DNA of 64,000 nucleotides from an uncultured Clostridia bacterium (GTDB lineage Bacteria > Bacillota > Clostridia > UMGS1883): assembly GCA_947626145.1 (NCBI GenBank), contig CANQRB010000001.1, forward strand, positions 186,001 to 250,000. Direction: 5' to 3'. Positions 51,506 through 59,492 of this stretch are shown here, piece after piece. The translations under genes and the position numbers were made by a program. How positions within the stretch are numbered: position 1 is the first letter of the stretch; every line of letters starts with the position of its first letter. The notes under the pieces are model-generated. The model saw nothing but the letters and a program-made list of their open reading frames with translations. It ran no database searches and was not told the origin of the DNA.

Positions 51506-52990
51506 TTACTTAAAAGGGTTTTCCGTTTTGTAAAGCATTCCGGCAGGCTGGTTGAAGCCTATCTCCTCCACGGGCACGCCTATGTACTTGAATACCTCGT
51601 AGAGGGCCTTGCCGTGGTGTCCGAAGGCTACCGCGCCGTGGTGGGGGAAGTTTTTCTCGATGAGCACATGGCGGTAGAACCGTCCCATTTCGGGAATGGC
51701 GAACACGCCAATACCGCCGAAGGAGCGGGTGGCCACGGGCAGTATCTCACCGTTGACAATGTAGCCCCTGAGCTTGGCGTCAGCCGTGGACTGGAGACGG
51801 AAGAAAGTGATGTCGCCGGGAGCGATGTCGCCCTCAAGGGTGCCGTTGGTAACCTCGATGGGCAGGCTGCGGGCCATTATCTTCTGATACTTCATAGAGC
51901 AGGCGGCCAGCTTGCTGGAGCAGGTGTTGCCGCAGTGGAAGCCCATAAAGGTATCCTTGTGAGTATAGGGGAACTTGCCCTCGATGTCGGCCTTGAACAT
52001 ATCGGCGGGCACGGAGTTGTTGATGTCGAGAAGGGTTACAGCGTCCTCGCTGACGCAGGCGCCTATGTACTCACTGAGCGCGCCGTAGATGTCCACCTCG
52101 CAGGAAACGGGGATCCCCCGTCCGGTGAGACGGCTGTTCACATAGCAGGGCACAAATCCGAACTGGGTCTGGAAGGCGGGCCAGCACTTGCCTGCGATGG
52201 CCACGTACTCCTTGGAGCCCTTATGCTCCTCTATCCAGTCCAGAAGGGTCAGCTCATACTGAGCCAGCTTGGGCAGTACCTCGGGCTTGAGGTTGCCGGC
52301 GCCAAGCTCCTTCTCCATATCGGCCATTACCTCGGGGATGCGCTTGTCGCCCTCGTGCTTATTGAAGGCCTCGAAGAGGTCAAGCTCGGAGTTCTCCTCG
52401 ATCTCGACGCCCAGCTTGTAAAGCTGGTAGATGGGAGCGTTGCAGGCCAGGAAGTTGAGGGGCCGGGGGCCGAAGGAAATGAGCTTAAGGCTCTTAAGAC
52501 CGGCCACGGCCCGGGCTATGGGCAGGAAGTCGTGTATCATGTCGGCGCAGTCGTCGGCGTCGCCAACGGGATATTCGGGAATGTAGGCGGTGACGCCCCG
52601 AAGCTTCAGATTATAGCTGGCGTTGAGCATACCGCAGTAGGCGTCGCCCCGGTCGTCGGACAGGCATCCCACGTTTTCCTCGGCGGCAGCTACGAACATC
52701 TTGGGGCCGTCGAACTCCTGAGCCAGCATAGACTCGGAAATTTCGGGGCCGAAGTTGCCCAGGTACACGCAGAGGGCGTTGCAGCCGGCGGCCTTGATGT
52801 CGGCCAGAGCCTGCTTCATGTGTATCTCGCTCTCAACGATGCAGACGGGGCACTCGTAGATGTCGGCGGCGTCGTACTTGGCGGCATAAGCCTGAACAAG
52901 GGCCTTGCGGCGGTTGACCGACAGGGATTCGGGGAAGCAGTCGCGGCTGACGGCCACGATGCCAACCTTGATTTTGGGAATGTTGGTCAT
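51506..52990 (-). CDS. L-fucose/L-arabinose isomerase family protein
   Basis: A 494-residue sugar isomerase. The N-terminal Rossmann-like domain has 'CNALCVYLGNFGPEIS' and the C-terminal barrel has 'TFMGFHCGNTCSSKLAACSM' and 'NFPHHGAVAFGHHGKALYE', the latter two with probable metal-binding His. It belongs to the broad L-fucose/L-arabinose isomerase superfamily rather than to classical AraA. With the 4-epimerase it suggests catabolism of a pentose or deoxysugar to the pentose phosphate pathway. The substrate is not certain. The ATG follows AAAGGAG. Confidence 0.88.
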   Translation of the reverse strand: MTNIPKIKVGIVAVSRDCFPESLSVNRRKALVQAYAAKYDAADIYECPVCIVESEIHMKQALADIKAAGCNALCVYLGNFGPEISESMLAQEFDGPKMFVAAAEENVGCLSDDRGDAYCGMLNASYNLKLRGVTAYIPEYPVGDADDCADMIHDFLPIARAVAGLKSLKLISFGPRPLNFLACNAPIYQLYKLGVEIEENSELDLFEAFNKHEGDKRIPEVMADMEKELGAGNLKPEVLPKLAQYELTLLDWIEEHKGSKEYVAIAGKCWPAFQTQFGFVPCYVNSRLTGRGIPVSCEVDIYGALSEYIGACVSEDAVTLLDINNSVPADMFKADIEGKFPYTHKDTFMGFHCGNTCSSKLAACSMKYQKIMARSLPIEVTNGTLEGDIAPGDITFFRLQSTADAKLRGYIVNGEILPVATRSFGGIGVFAIPEMGRFYRHVLIEKNFPHHGAVAFGHHGKALYEVFKYIGVPVEEIGFNQPAGMLYKTENPFK

Positions 52991-53056
52991 GATTTTTTTC
53001 TCCTTTGCTGTTTTTATGGTTTTATTGTAAAATTATTTTCTTAGCCGCGAACGGGC

Positions 53057-53476
53057 TTACTCCTTCGCGGACTGTTCCTCCGGCGCTTCTTCAACGTCCT
53101 CCACCACAAGCTTATCCGCGTCCGCCTTTTCGGCGCAGATGGAGTCCACAAACACATTGACCGTCACGCCGCTGAGGCCCACATAGGACTCGAGGGCAAA
53201 ACGCACGGACTCCTGTACCTTCCGAGCCACATCGCAAATTTTATGGCCCAGACGGACGCTGATATGGATGTCCACCTCGGCGGAGCCGTCGGTGAGCTCG
53301 GCCTTGACGCCCTTGGTCTGGCTCTTTTTGCCCCAGAACTCGGAAAACGAAGCCGAGGGGGTGCCCAAAGCGGCCACTCCCTCTACCTCACGGGCGGAAA
53401 TGGCGCTGATGCGCACCACTACCTCCTCGGAAATTTTTATATTACCGTTTTCATTGGAAATAAATCCGTCTGCCAT
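53057..53476 (-). CDS. Asp23/Gls24 family protein (YqhY-like)
   Basis: A 139-residue cytosolic protein: 'GNIKISEEVVVRISAISARE' opens the Asp23 domain and 'VDIHISVRLGHKICDVARKV' closes it, with an acidic tail rich in Glu/Ala. YqhY-type members lie next to spoIIIA in many Firmicutes and are linked to control of fatty-acid synthesis or envelope stress. Here it follows spoIIIAH and has its own promoter inside the intervening gap. Confidence 0.92.
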   Translation of the reverse strand: MADGFISNENGNIKISEEVVVRISAISAREVEGVAALGTPSASFSEFWGKKSQTKGVKAELTDGSAEVDIHISVRLGHKICDVARKVQESVRFALESYVGLSGVTVNVFVDSICAEKADADKLVVEDVEEAPEEQSAKE

Positions 53477-53521
53477 GACTGAAAACCTCCATTTGCGTTT
53501 GTATAAATTTTTACATTTACT

Positions 53522-53550
53522 ATTCTATCACAGTTTTTCCGCAAATGCAA
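53522..53550 (-). promoter_or_regulatory. Sigma-A promoter of the Asp23 gene
   Basis: TTGCAT (53550-53545) and TAGAAT (53527-53522) on the minus strand with a 17-base spacer, in the gap after spoIIIAH. It would keep Asp23 expressed in vegetative cells. Confidence 0.6.
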
Positions 53551-53556
53551 GTATTA

Positions 53557-54075
53557 TTAATTCAATTCCACAATTTTTATCTTTTCGCTGGGTATTCCGC
53601 TCTGTTCGGTCACTATTTCCGAAATTACGGCAACATCGCTGCTGTCTATGGACTCGGCCTTGACCACCACGTTCGCGCTGCCGTTGTTGATATAGCAGAC
53701 GGCATCCTCAAAGCCCTTTGCCCTAATCAGATTTTCCACGGCGGTCTCGGTCTCGGTGTTCTGAGCAAGGGCCAGTACTCCCTGCTGGGCGGTCTCGCGG
53801 GTCTCGGGGTCGGCGTCCTCATTTGAAATAAGGGCGTTAAAGGTCTCTATGGACTTGCCCCGTCCTGCCTCGCGGTCGATGCGGGCCTGAGCGAAATAGT
53901 CAGTGACACTTTCACTGTCCACCAGCTGTGCCTGACCCAGATAATCCGCTCCGGTCTGTACGTCCTCCGCCTCAGTGGAAACTGTTTTTTCCCGGCTGAT
54001 GTTGATGTAGCCGGCTACACCCACCAGCACCGCCAGTACCGCCACAACAAGCTGCTTGCGTTTTAATACCATCAT
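53557..54075 (-). CDS. spoIIIAH: Stage III sporulation protein AH
   Basis: A 172-residue protein with an N-terminal TM helix (residues 8-23, 'LVVAVLAVLVGVAGYI') and a periplasm-side YscJ/FliF-like ring domain ('VENLIRAKGFEDAVCYINNG' then 'AVISEIVTEQSGI'). It forms the mother-cell half of the channel with forespore SpoIIQ. It is shorter than Bacillus SpoIIIAH (218). An ATG is used at 54075; TTG and ATG codons around it make the exact start uncertain. An 87-base gap separates it from spoIIIAG. Confidence 0.9.
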   Translation of the reverse strand: MMVLKRKQLVVAVLAVLVGVAGYINISREKTVSTEAEDVQTGADYLGQAQLVDSESVTDYFAQARIDREAGRGKSIETFNALISNEDADPETRETAQQGVLALAQNTETETAVENLIRAKGFEDAVCYINNGSANVVVKAESIDSSDVAVISEIVTEQSGIPSEKIKIVELN

Positions 54076-54162
54076 CAATGTGATCTTACCTTTCCGTCCG
54101 CTGAATATTTATTCGCAAATTCCGCCGCGGACACGCGGAAACAGCGGGAGCCATTCCCATTC

Positions 54163-54645
54163 CTAACCCCTCATTTTATACACCTTCACCCTGTGCGCCC
54201 CTATACCGAGGGCGGTGCTGACCGCCTCGGCCAGATCGGCCCTTACCCTGTCGCTGCCCGCTCCCTGAGCCACCACTATCGCCCCCTGCACGGCGGGGTA
54301 CTTTTCCGCCAGCACCAGAGCCTGACCGCCGCCCTGACCGCTGACTATTACGGTTTTGGAGCCGTCTCCGCTGCTGTCCTTCCCCACATCCAGTGAGCCG
54401 CGGTCCCGAGGCACAAGCGTAACGCTGACCAGGCCCGCTCCCTCTATCGAGGAAAGGGTCTCCTCCAGCCGGGTCTCAAGGCCGGAAAGATAATCCTCTT
54501 CCCCGCTCCCTGCCACGGGCTGGGGCTTGGGATCATCTTTCCCCGGCAGAGAGCCCAGCAGCAGCAGCCCTATCCCCACGGCCAGTAATATATATATTCC
54601 GGTCTTGGGCTTTTTATCACCCTTGAACAGCTCACTTATCCTCAT
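54163..54645 (-). CDS. spoIIIAG: Stage III sporulation protein AG
   Basis: A 160-residue protein with a TM helix at residues 17-33 and a ring-forming domain in 'GLVSVTLVPRDRGS' ... 'VQGAIVVAQGAGSDRVRADL' ... 'GIGAHRVKVYKM'. It builds the large secretion-like ring of the SpoIIIA-SpoIIQ channel. It is shorter than the Bacillus protein (229), lacking part of the central beta-insert. It overlaps the end of spoIIIAF by 14 bases. Confidence 0.92.
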   Translation of the reverse strand: MRISELFKGDKKPKTGIYILLAVGIGLLLLGSLPGKDDPKPQPVAGSGEEDYLSGLETRLEETLSSIEGAGLVSVTLVPRDRGSLDVGKDSSGDGSKTVIVSGQGGGQALVLAEKYPAVQGAIVVAQGAGSDRVRADLAEAVSTALGIGAHRVKVYKMRG

Positions 54646-55051
54646 TAATTTTCACCCTGTCCATGTCCAAATTCAGTTCCCCGGCGTATTCCATGACCTC
54701 GTTCGCATCCGCCGGGCCGTTGACTGTCAAAGCGGTGACCCTGCCTTCGCCGTCCACCTCGATATATGCCCGGCATCCGGGGAACCGTTCCTCGGTTATG
54801 GCCTCAAGGTTTTTCTTATGCTCGGTCAGCACTCTCGCCCGCGCCTGAGCCTGCGCCGCCGCGGTATCGGGTATCTCCACATTTTCATAGGAAAATCCTG
54901 ATGTGAGCGGGCCAAGCATCGCCGCCACCACCACGAAGCCCCACGCCAGACGGCAGTATTTTTTAAAACTTCCCTCTGGAGCGAGAATATCCATCAGAGC
55001 GGAAAGAACCACCGCCGCGCCCACAGTACGAATATACAACGCAAAGTCCAT
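54632..55051 (-). CDS. spoIIIAF: Stage III sporulation protein AF
   Basis: About 139 residues: two TM helices (residues 7-25 and about 35-52; 'CRLAWGFVVVAAMLGPL') and a small soluble ring-like domain. It is shorter than Bacillus SpoIIIAF (206). The ATG at 55051 follows AAAAGGTG with 9-base spacing; a TTG four codons upstream is the alternative. It lies between AE and AG in the conserved order. Confidence 0.9.
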   Translation of the reverse strand: MDFALYIRTVGAAVVLSALMDILAPEGSFKKYCRLAWGFVVVAAMLGPLTSGFSYENVEIPDTAAAQAQARARVLTEHKKNLEAITEERFPGCRAYIEVDGEGRVTALTVNGPADANEVMEYAGELNLDMDRVKINEDK

Positions 55052-55077
55052 ATAACGCAACACCTTTTCCGGCGTAA

Positions 55078-56112
55078 TCAGCTTATCATCGCCACTACGC
55101 TTATTACCATCATCAGACCGGTACAGGCCACGGCGGCGAGCATGGTTTCAAGACAACCGGCCATGCTGTACACCGCTCCGGAAAGACGTCCGCCTCCCAA
55201 AGGCCCCATCAGGGCCCCTCCCGCCCGATACACCAGCGACAGCGCCCCGATCTTTACCACCGGCAGCAGCGCCACGCCTATTATTACCGCCACTCCCGCC
55301 GCACCCACGGTGTTTTTTAGAAGTATACTGCCTCCGGCCACGGTATCCATGGCCTCGGCTATGGAACCGCCCACCAGCGGCACCGCCGAGGATACCGCAA
55401 ATTTCAGTCCACGGGCCGCCACCGAGTCAAAGGAGGCCGCCGCGAACTTCGTCACCGAAAGCACTCCGGTAAAAATCACCATAACAAAGCTGAGAAAGCC
55501 GCGGTTTACCCTTTGGCAAAGATCGGCCAGCCCGGCCACACTTATTCCTGATGCCGCGCTGTCCAATATGTACAGGGCCAGCGAAACCAGCGACAGCGGG
55601 ATAACAAGGCCGCCCACCGCCTTTGACATAATGCCGCACATTAAATAAATCACCGGATGCATCGCCGCGCCGCTGGCCGCCATACCGCCGCTGAACATCA
55701 GGGACAGTGTCACAGGGGCCACGGAGTCCATTATAAGATTTAGGTCCGCCACGGCTCCCCGGGCATATTCCGCCGCGGATGTAAAGGTTTCCAACGCTAT
55801 GGCCGTCAGGTAGGCCGCCGCCGCCAGCTCTGCCGTCCGCGCCACTCCGTCCCGGCCAAAGGAGGACTGGAGGTTTTTCAGCACGGCGAGGAAGATCCCC
55901 ATTGCCAGCAGCATCGCCAGTACACGCAGGCTCAGCCGAAGCTCGCCCAGGAACATATCCGCCAGCCGTCCAATGACGGAGCCGGGATCCAGCCGAAAGC
56001 TGCCGTCAAGCATGGCCTTCACAGCCCCGTCGACGGAAAATTCCGGCATGAGCCGGGCCAGCCATGAGCCGCTTTCTTCGGAAAGAGAGGGTAAGGCAAA
56101 ATCGGTTTCCAT
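55078..56112 (-). CDS. spoIIIAE: Stage III sporulation protein AE
   Basis: A 344-residue polytopic membrane protein with about seven TM helices ('LSLRVLAMLLAMGIFLAVL', 'FVMVIFTGVLSVTKFAAASF', 'VAVIIGVALLPVVKIGALS'), the multi-span component of the SpoIIIA complex. Bacillus SpoIIIAE (399) begins with a cleaved signal peptide; this protein starts with 'METDFALPSLSEESG' and has none visible. The ATG at 56112 follows GAAAGG; a GTG three codons earlier is possible. Confidence 0.92.
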   Translation of the reverse strand: METDFALPSLSEESGSWLARLMPEFSVDGAVKAMLDGSFRLDPGSVIGRLADMFLGELRLSLRVLAMLLAMGIFLAVLKNLQSSFGRDGVARTAELAAAAYLTAIALETFTSAAEYARGAVADLNLIMDSVAPVTLSLMFSGGMAASGAAMHPVIYLMCGIMSKAVGGLVIPLSLVSLALYILDSAASGISVAGLADLCQRVNRGFLSFVMVIFTGVLSVTKFAAASFDSVAARGLKFAVSSAVPLVGGSIAEAMDTVAGGSILLKNTVGAAGVAVIIGVALLPVVKIGALSLVYRAGGALMGPLGGGRLSGAVYSMAGCLETMLAAVACTGLMMVISVVAMIS

Positions 56113-56137
56113 CCCACGCACTACCTTTCATTCGGTA

Positions 56138-56524
56138 TTAATCGATGAGCTTCGTCAGGCTGACGAACACCTCCTTAATTATAGGGAAGCTCATAAGGGC
56201 TATGGCGGTTTTTCCGGCGAACTCCACCCGCCCAGCCAAAGCCGTCTCCCCGGCGTCACGACAGAGCTCGGCGGCGAACTGCGCAATGTACGCTATGCCG
56301 GTTATTTTCAGCAGCGGCCCCAAAAAGCCCGCAGAATATGAGTTGAGCAGACCGAAATTTCGTATGCCGTCCACAAACTCCCCCGCCATGGGCAGAACCG
56401 CCAGCATTATTACTATCCCCGTGCCGAGGGCGACCAACCGCGACAGCTCGGGTCTCAGCTCCCGCAGGAAAAGGGCCGTTATCGCCCCGCATACTCCCAC
56501 GGCGCAGATCGCGGCCACGCTCAC
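56138..56524 (-). CDS. spoIIIAD: Stage III sporulation protein AD
   Basis: A 128-residue membrane protein with about four TM helices ('AAICAVGVCGAITALFL', 'LVALGTGIVIMLAVLPM', 'KTAIALMSFPIIKEVFVS'). It is homologous to SpoIIIAC and close to the Bacillus length (133). A GTG start overlaps the spoIIIAC stop by 4 bases (GTGA), indicating coupling. Confidence 0.93.
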   Translation of the reverse strand: MSVAAICAVGVCGAITALFLRELRPELSRLVALGTGIVIMLAVLPMAGEFVDGIRNFGLLNSYSAGFLGPLLKITGIAYIAQFAAELCRDAGETALAGRVEFAGKTAIALMSFPIIKEVFVSLTKLID

Positions 56525-56715
56525 AGGCCAAACACCGCCCTCACCGTGGTGAACAGCTCGGCAATCTTGTCCACCAACAGGAGCAGCACCACCACCAGCC
56601 CGGCTATGGTCACCATCATGGCCTGCTCCTCCCTCCCCGAACGGGAAAGAAGCTGATTTATGACCGCGACTATTATACCCACTCCCGCGATGCGGAATAT
56701 GAGATCAATGTCCAT
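56521..56715 (-). CDS. spoIIIAC: Stage III sporulation protein AC
   Basis: A 64-residue membrane protein with two TM helices ('IAGVGIIVAVINQLLS' and 'VTIAGLVVVLLLLVDKI'), near the Bacillus length of 68. The ATG at 56715 has AAGGGGGG upstream; the longer upstream frame adds ten residues without a ribosome site. Confidence 0.93.
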   Translation of the reverse strand: MDIDLIFRIAGVGIIVAVINQLLSRSGREEQAMMVTIAGLVVVLLLLVDKIAELFTTVRAVFGL

Positions 56716-56726
56716 TTTAACCCCCC

Positions 56727-57191
56727 TTAAAACAGCATCACGCACACCGCCGCTCCGCCGAGAACGCCCAATCCAAGATACAACCGGCCTTTTTTTGCAA
56801 GCTCATCACGGGCGACGGAGACGGCCTCCGCCACGCTCCCGTCGAACAGATCAACGTTCCTGAGCTGGCCGTCCAGAGTTTCGGCCCCCAGTCCGGCGGC
56901 AAACAGCGTCAGGCCGTCGGTATCAATGCCGCAGCGCAGCAGAGCACGCTCCGGAGGCTCACCCACACGCAGCCCCTCAGCCGCCGGGGCGAAAAGCAGG
57001 CTCTGGTCAAAGCAGTCCTCAAGGCTCATACCGCAGGAGGCCATTCTCGCTCTCAGCCGTCCCAGCTCCCACCGGAGCCGCTCCAGCTCCTCCACCCGAT
57101 CCGCAAGCCTTTTTCTTCCGGCCAGACCAAGGGTCAGGGCGGCGGCCATGACCATCACGGTTCCGGCCAGCTTAAGAATAAACGGTGACAT
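56727..57191 (-). CDS. spoIIIAB: Stage III sporulation protein AB
   Basis: A 154-residue protein with a TM helix at each end ('LAGTVMVMAAALTLGLAG' and 'LGLGVLGGAAVCVMLF') and a helical, GspF-like cytosolic middle ('LERLRWELGRLRARMASCGM'). It probably couples the ATPase SpoIIIAA to the membrane complex. It overlaps spoIIIAA by 20 bases. Confidence 0.93.
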   Translation of the reverse strand: MSPFILKLAGTVMVMAAALTLGLAGRKRLADRVEELERLRWELGRLRARMASCGMSLEDCFDQSLLFAPAAEGLRVGEPPERALLRCGIDTDGLTLFAAGLGAETLDGQLRNVDLFDGSVAEAVSVARDELAKKGRLYLGLGVLGGAAVCVMLF

Positions 57192-57999
57192 CCTTTATTT
57201 CTCCCGTCCCGCAAAGGGTTATGACGGTATTGAAAATCCCGCCCTCTATCAGCTCCCCCAGTCTGCCCCTGCGGGCGGCGTCCTCCGGGCCGAAGCCGTG
57301 GACGGTGGTTATCAGCCTTACTCCGGCGTTGACAAGAGCATACACGGCCTCGGTATCTTCCTCCGCTCCCAGCTCGTCGGCCACAATAACTCTGGGCGAC
57401 ATGGAGCGCAGAGCCATGAGCATTCCCTTTGATTTTTTCACCCCGTCAAGCACGCAGGTGAATTTCCCCACATCAAGCTGTGGAACACCGTGAGTCACGG
57501 CGGCGATTTCGCTGCGCTCGTCAACTATGCACACCGGCGACCTGTTCCCCAGTATCCGCGCGGCGTCCCGCAAAATCGTGGTTTTTCCGCAGCCGGGCGG
57601 GGAAATGATGAGCAGATTTCTGTCCAGATACCTTTCTATTTTCCCGGCCGCGCCGACCACCTGCCTCGCTATACGAAAGCATAGGGCCGAGGGTTCAAGC
57701 ATAGCCCCCTCCCCCACTGCCGACAGATGGCCGCAGACCCCCACACGGTGGCCGCCCTCGATGGTTACAAAGCCCTCACGCAGAGTATTCTGGCTGGAAT
57801 AAGCCGCTCCCCGGCAAATGAAGTTCAATATGCCGCGGAGCTGGGACGCCGTGACCGGCGCGTCCAAATCTATTATATCCCTGTCGGTCACCACCGCCGA
57901 CACTCCGGTGGACATGAGCCTTATTTCCCGGGCAATATCCATGTAGGGCATGGCTCTGCGCCCCACCTCGGCCGGCAGGTAACGGAGAAGCTGTTCCAT
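57172..57999 (-). CDS. spoIIIAA: Stage III sporulation protein AA (secretion-type ATPase)
   Basis: A 275-residue ATPase. The P-loop is 'SPPGCGKTTILRDAARIL', with Walker B-like 'SPRVIVADELGAEED' and sensor 'LITTVHGFG'. It resembles type II/IV secretion ATPases and energises the mother cell-forespore channel needed for sigma-G activity. It is the first gene of the leftward spoIIIA operon; the ATG has GAGG nine bases upstream. Confidence 0.95.
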   Translation of the reverse strand: MEQLLRYLPAEVGRRAMPYMDIAREIRLMSTGVSAVVTDRDIIDLDAPVTASQLRGILNFICRGAAYSSQNTLREGFVTIEGGHRVGVCGHLSAVGEGAMLEPSALCFRIARQVVGAAGKIERYLDRNLLIISPPGCGKTTILRDAARILGNRSPVCIVDERSEIAAVTHGVPQLDVGKFTCVLDGVKKSKGMLMALRSMSPRVIVADELGAEEDTEAVYALVNAGVRLITTVHGFGPEDAARRGRLGELIEGGIFNTVITLCGTGEIKDVTVYS

Positions 58000-58022
58000 T
58001 TTATCCGCCTCACTTTCGATAT

Positions 58023-58050
58023 ATTATATGGGACGGGCAGGCGATTTAGA
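58023..58050 (-). promoter_or_regulatory. Possible sigma-E-like promoter of the spoIIIA operon
   Basis: CATATAAT (58030-58023) on the minus strand is close to the sigma-E -10 element CATACAAT and lies about 25 bases before spoIIIAA; the -35 region (TCTAAAT around 58050-58044) is a poor match. Confidence 0.35.
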
Positions 58051-58097
58051 ACAAGCCTCAGTTCACGCACAAAATTCAGCATTTCCGGATTCTTTTA

Positions 58098-58126
58098 TTG
58101 ACTTTTTGTATACGCAGTGATATAAT
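58098..58126 (+). promoter_or_regulatory. Sigma-A promoter of the YbjQ gene
   Basis: TTGACT (58098-58103) and TATAAT (58121-58126), 17-base spacer. Confidence 0.82.
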
Positions 58127-58152
58127 TTCAGTATAAATAAGGAGGGACAATT

Positions 58153-58464
58153 ATGCTGCTCGTAAACACAGACTTCATCAGCGGAAAAACCTTGGAGACA
58201 CTTGGCCTTGTAAAGGGAAGCACCATCCAGTCGAAGAACATCGGCAGGGATATAACCCAAAGCTTCAGGACCATTGTCGGCGGAGAACTCAAAGCCTACA
58301 CAGATATGATGAACAAGGCCCGGGATCAGGCCACTGAGCGGATGGTCGCCGAGGCGGAAGGTCTTGGCGCGGACGCCGTGATCAACGTCCGTTTTTCGTC
58401 CTCGGCCGTAATGCAGGGCGCGGCGGAGGTCATGGCCTACGGCACCGCGGTAAAATTCGTCTGA
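58153..58464 (+). CDS. YbjQ/UPF0145 family protein
   Basis: A 103-residue cytosolic protein of the YbjQ family (heavy-metal-binding-domain-like fold, pentameric in known structures): 'LGLVKGSTIQSKNIGRDI' followed by 'ARDQATERMVAEAEGLGADA' and 'VINVRFSSSAVMQGAAEVMA'. Function unknown. The ATG follows AAGGAGG; the gene is monocistronic with its own terminator. Confidence 0.93.
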   Translation: MLLVNTDFISGKTLETLGLVKGSTIQSKNIGRDITQSFRTIVGGELKAYTDMMNKARDQATERMVAEAEGLGADAVINVRFSSSAVMQGAAEVMAYGTAVKFV

Positions 58465-58478
58465 TAAGCAACCCGGTC

Positions 58479-58514
58479 AAAAACGGCACCGTCAGATTAC
58501 GATGCCGTTTTTTT
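58479..58514 (+). terminator. Terminator of the YbjQ gene
   Basis: 10-bp stem AAAAACGGCA/TGCCGTTTTT with a 14-nt loop and additional T residues. Confidence 0.88.
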
Positions 58515-58526
58515 GACGAAATACAC

Positions 58527-58555
58527 TTGACACACGATTCATTTTAGTGTAAAAT
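58527..58555 (+). promoter_or_regulatory. Sigma-A promoter of the WG-repeat lipoprotein gene
   Basis: TTGACA (58527-58532) and TAAAAT (58550-58555), 17-base spacer. Confidence 0.82.
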
Positions 58556-58588
58556 GTATTGTAATGCAGATTTGTGGAGGTAAGATCT

Positions 58589-59410
58589 ATGACGAAAAAA
58601 AGAATAAAAATACTGTCCCTGACCGCGGCCGCCGTTTTGGCGCTGTGCTCATGCCAAAGCCGGGCAGAGAAGGACTTTTTGGCGAATAAAGCCGCTGCGG
58701 AAAGCAAAAGCGGCCTGATATACCGCACCACCTACTTTGTTACTCACGCCGACGAGGACAAAAGATCCGGCCTTCCCTATCCCAAGGCCGAGGGTGAAAA
58801 ATATTGCTACGCCTTCATAAACGACGACGGCGCCGAAGTGGAACTCACACCGGCCACCCTTGTCGACGCCCGTGCCGGTTACGAGGTGGAGGACGGGAAG
58901 TTTATCGCCCCGGCCACCCTCGACGGCAAACAATGGGGCTATGTGCTGGTTGACATAAATAATCCCGACACCTCGAACATGATATGGGACAGCGATATAA
59001 AATATGACAACGCCGAGGCCTATTCCGAGGGCTTCGCCGCCGTGTCGGAAAACGGCAAGTACGGCATCATTGACGTGAACGGCAGTTATGTCGTTGAGCC
59101 ACAGTACGACTCCATGAAATACTGCTGCTTTGGGGTAATCCCCGCCCTTAAGGATGGCGAGTGGTACTTTATCAATCTCGGCAACGAAAAGCTCTACGGA
59201 CCCTTTGAGGACGCTGAGAGCTTTGAATACGGCTATGCGGCCGTAAAGAAAAACGGGAAGTGGGGCTTCATCGACAAGGGCGGCATCGACGCCACGACCT
59301 TCGTTTACGACGAGGCTTACAGCGTTGAGGACGACGAGGAAACCGGCTCCCTGACCGCCTGGGTGCGCACCGGCGACAAGTGGGAACAGGTGGACATAGT
59401 AAAGAACTGA
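58589..59410 (+). CDS. WG-repeat lipoprotein
   Basis: A 273-residue exported lipoprotein: charged start 'MTKKRIKILSL', hydrophobic stretch and lipobox 'LALCSC' with Cys near residue 21. The mature part contains WG/KWG-type beta-propeller-like repeats: 'AVSENGKYGIIDVNGSYV', 'ALKDGEWYFINLG', 'AVKKNGKWGFIDKGG'. Such repeats are common in surface proteins of Clostridia and Bacteroidetes with no assigned biochemical role. The ATG at 58589 follows GGAGG. Confidence 0.88.
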   Translation: MTKKRIKILSLTAAAVLALCSCQSRAEKDFLANKAAAESKSGLIYRTTYFVTHADEDKRSGLPYPKAEGEKYCYAFINDDGAEVELTPATLVDARAGYEVEDGKFIAPATLDGKQWGYVLVDINNPDTSNMIWDSDIKYDNAEAYSEGFAAVSENGKYGIIDVNGSYVVEPQYDSMKYCCFGVIPALKDGEWYFINLGNEKLYGPFEDAESFEYGYAAVKKNGKWGFIDKGGIDATTFVYDEAYSVEDDEETGSLTAWVRTGDKWEQVDIVKN

Positions 59411-59432
59411 TACATAAAATACTTTCTTATAA

Positions 59433-59464
59433 AAACAGTGGTGCCTTTTTACGCACCACTGTTT
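59433..59464. terminator. Bidirectional terminator
   Basis: 12-bp perfect stem AAACAGTGGTGC/GCACCACTGTTT with an 8-nt loop between the convergent WG-repeat and GH26 genes. Confidence 0.85.
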
Positions 59465-59492
59465 CATATTTAAGACGCAGCTTTATAAACCA

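Noticed and set aside
50513-53044. An open frame of more than 800 codons on the plus strand opposite araD and the sugar isomerase
   Set aside because: It is the mirror of strongly recognisable genes on the minus strand, lacks any family-like sequence and has no ribosome site; such shadow frames are common in GC-rich coding DNA.
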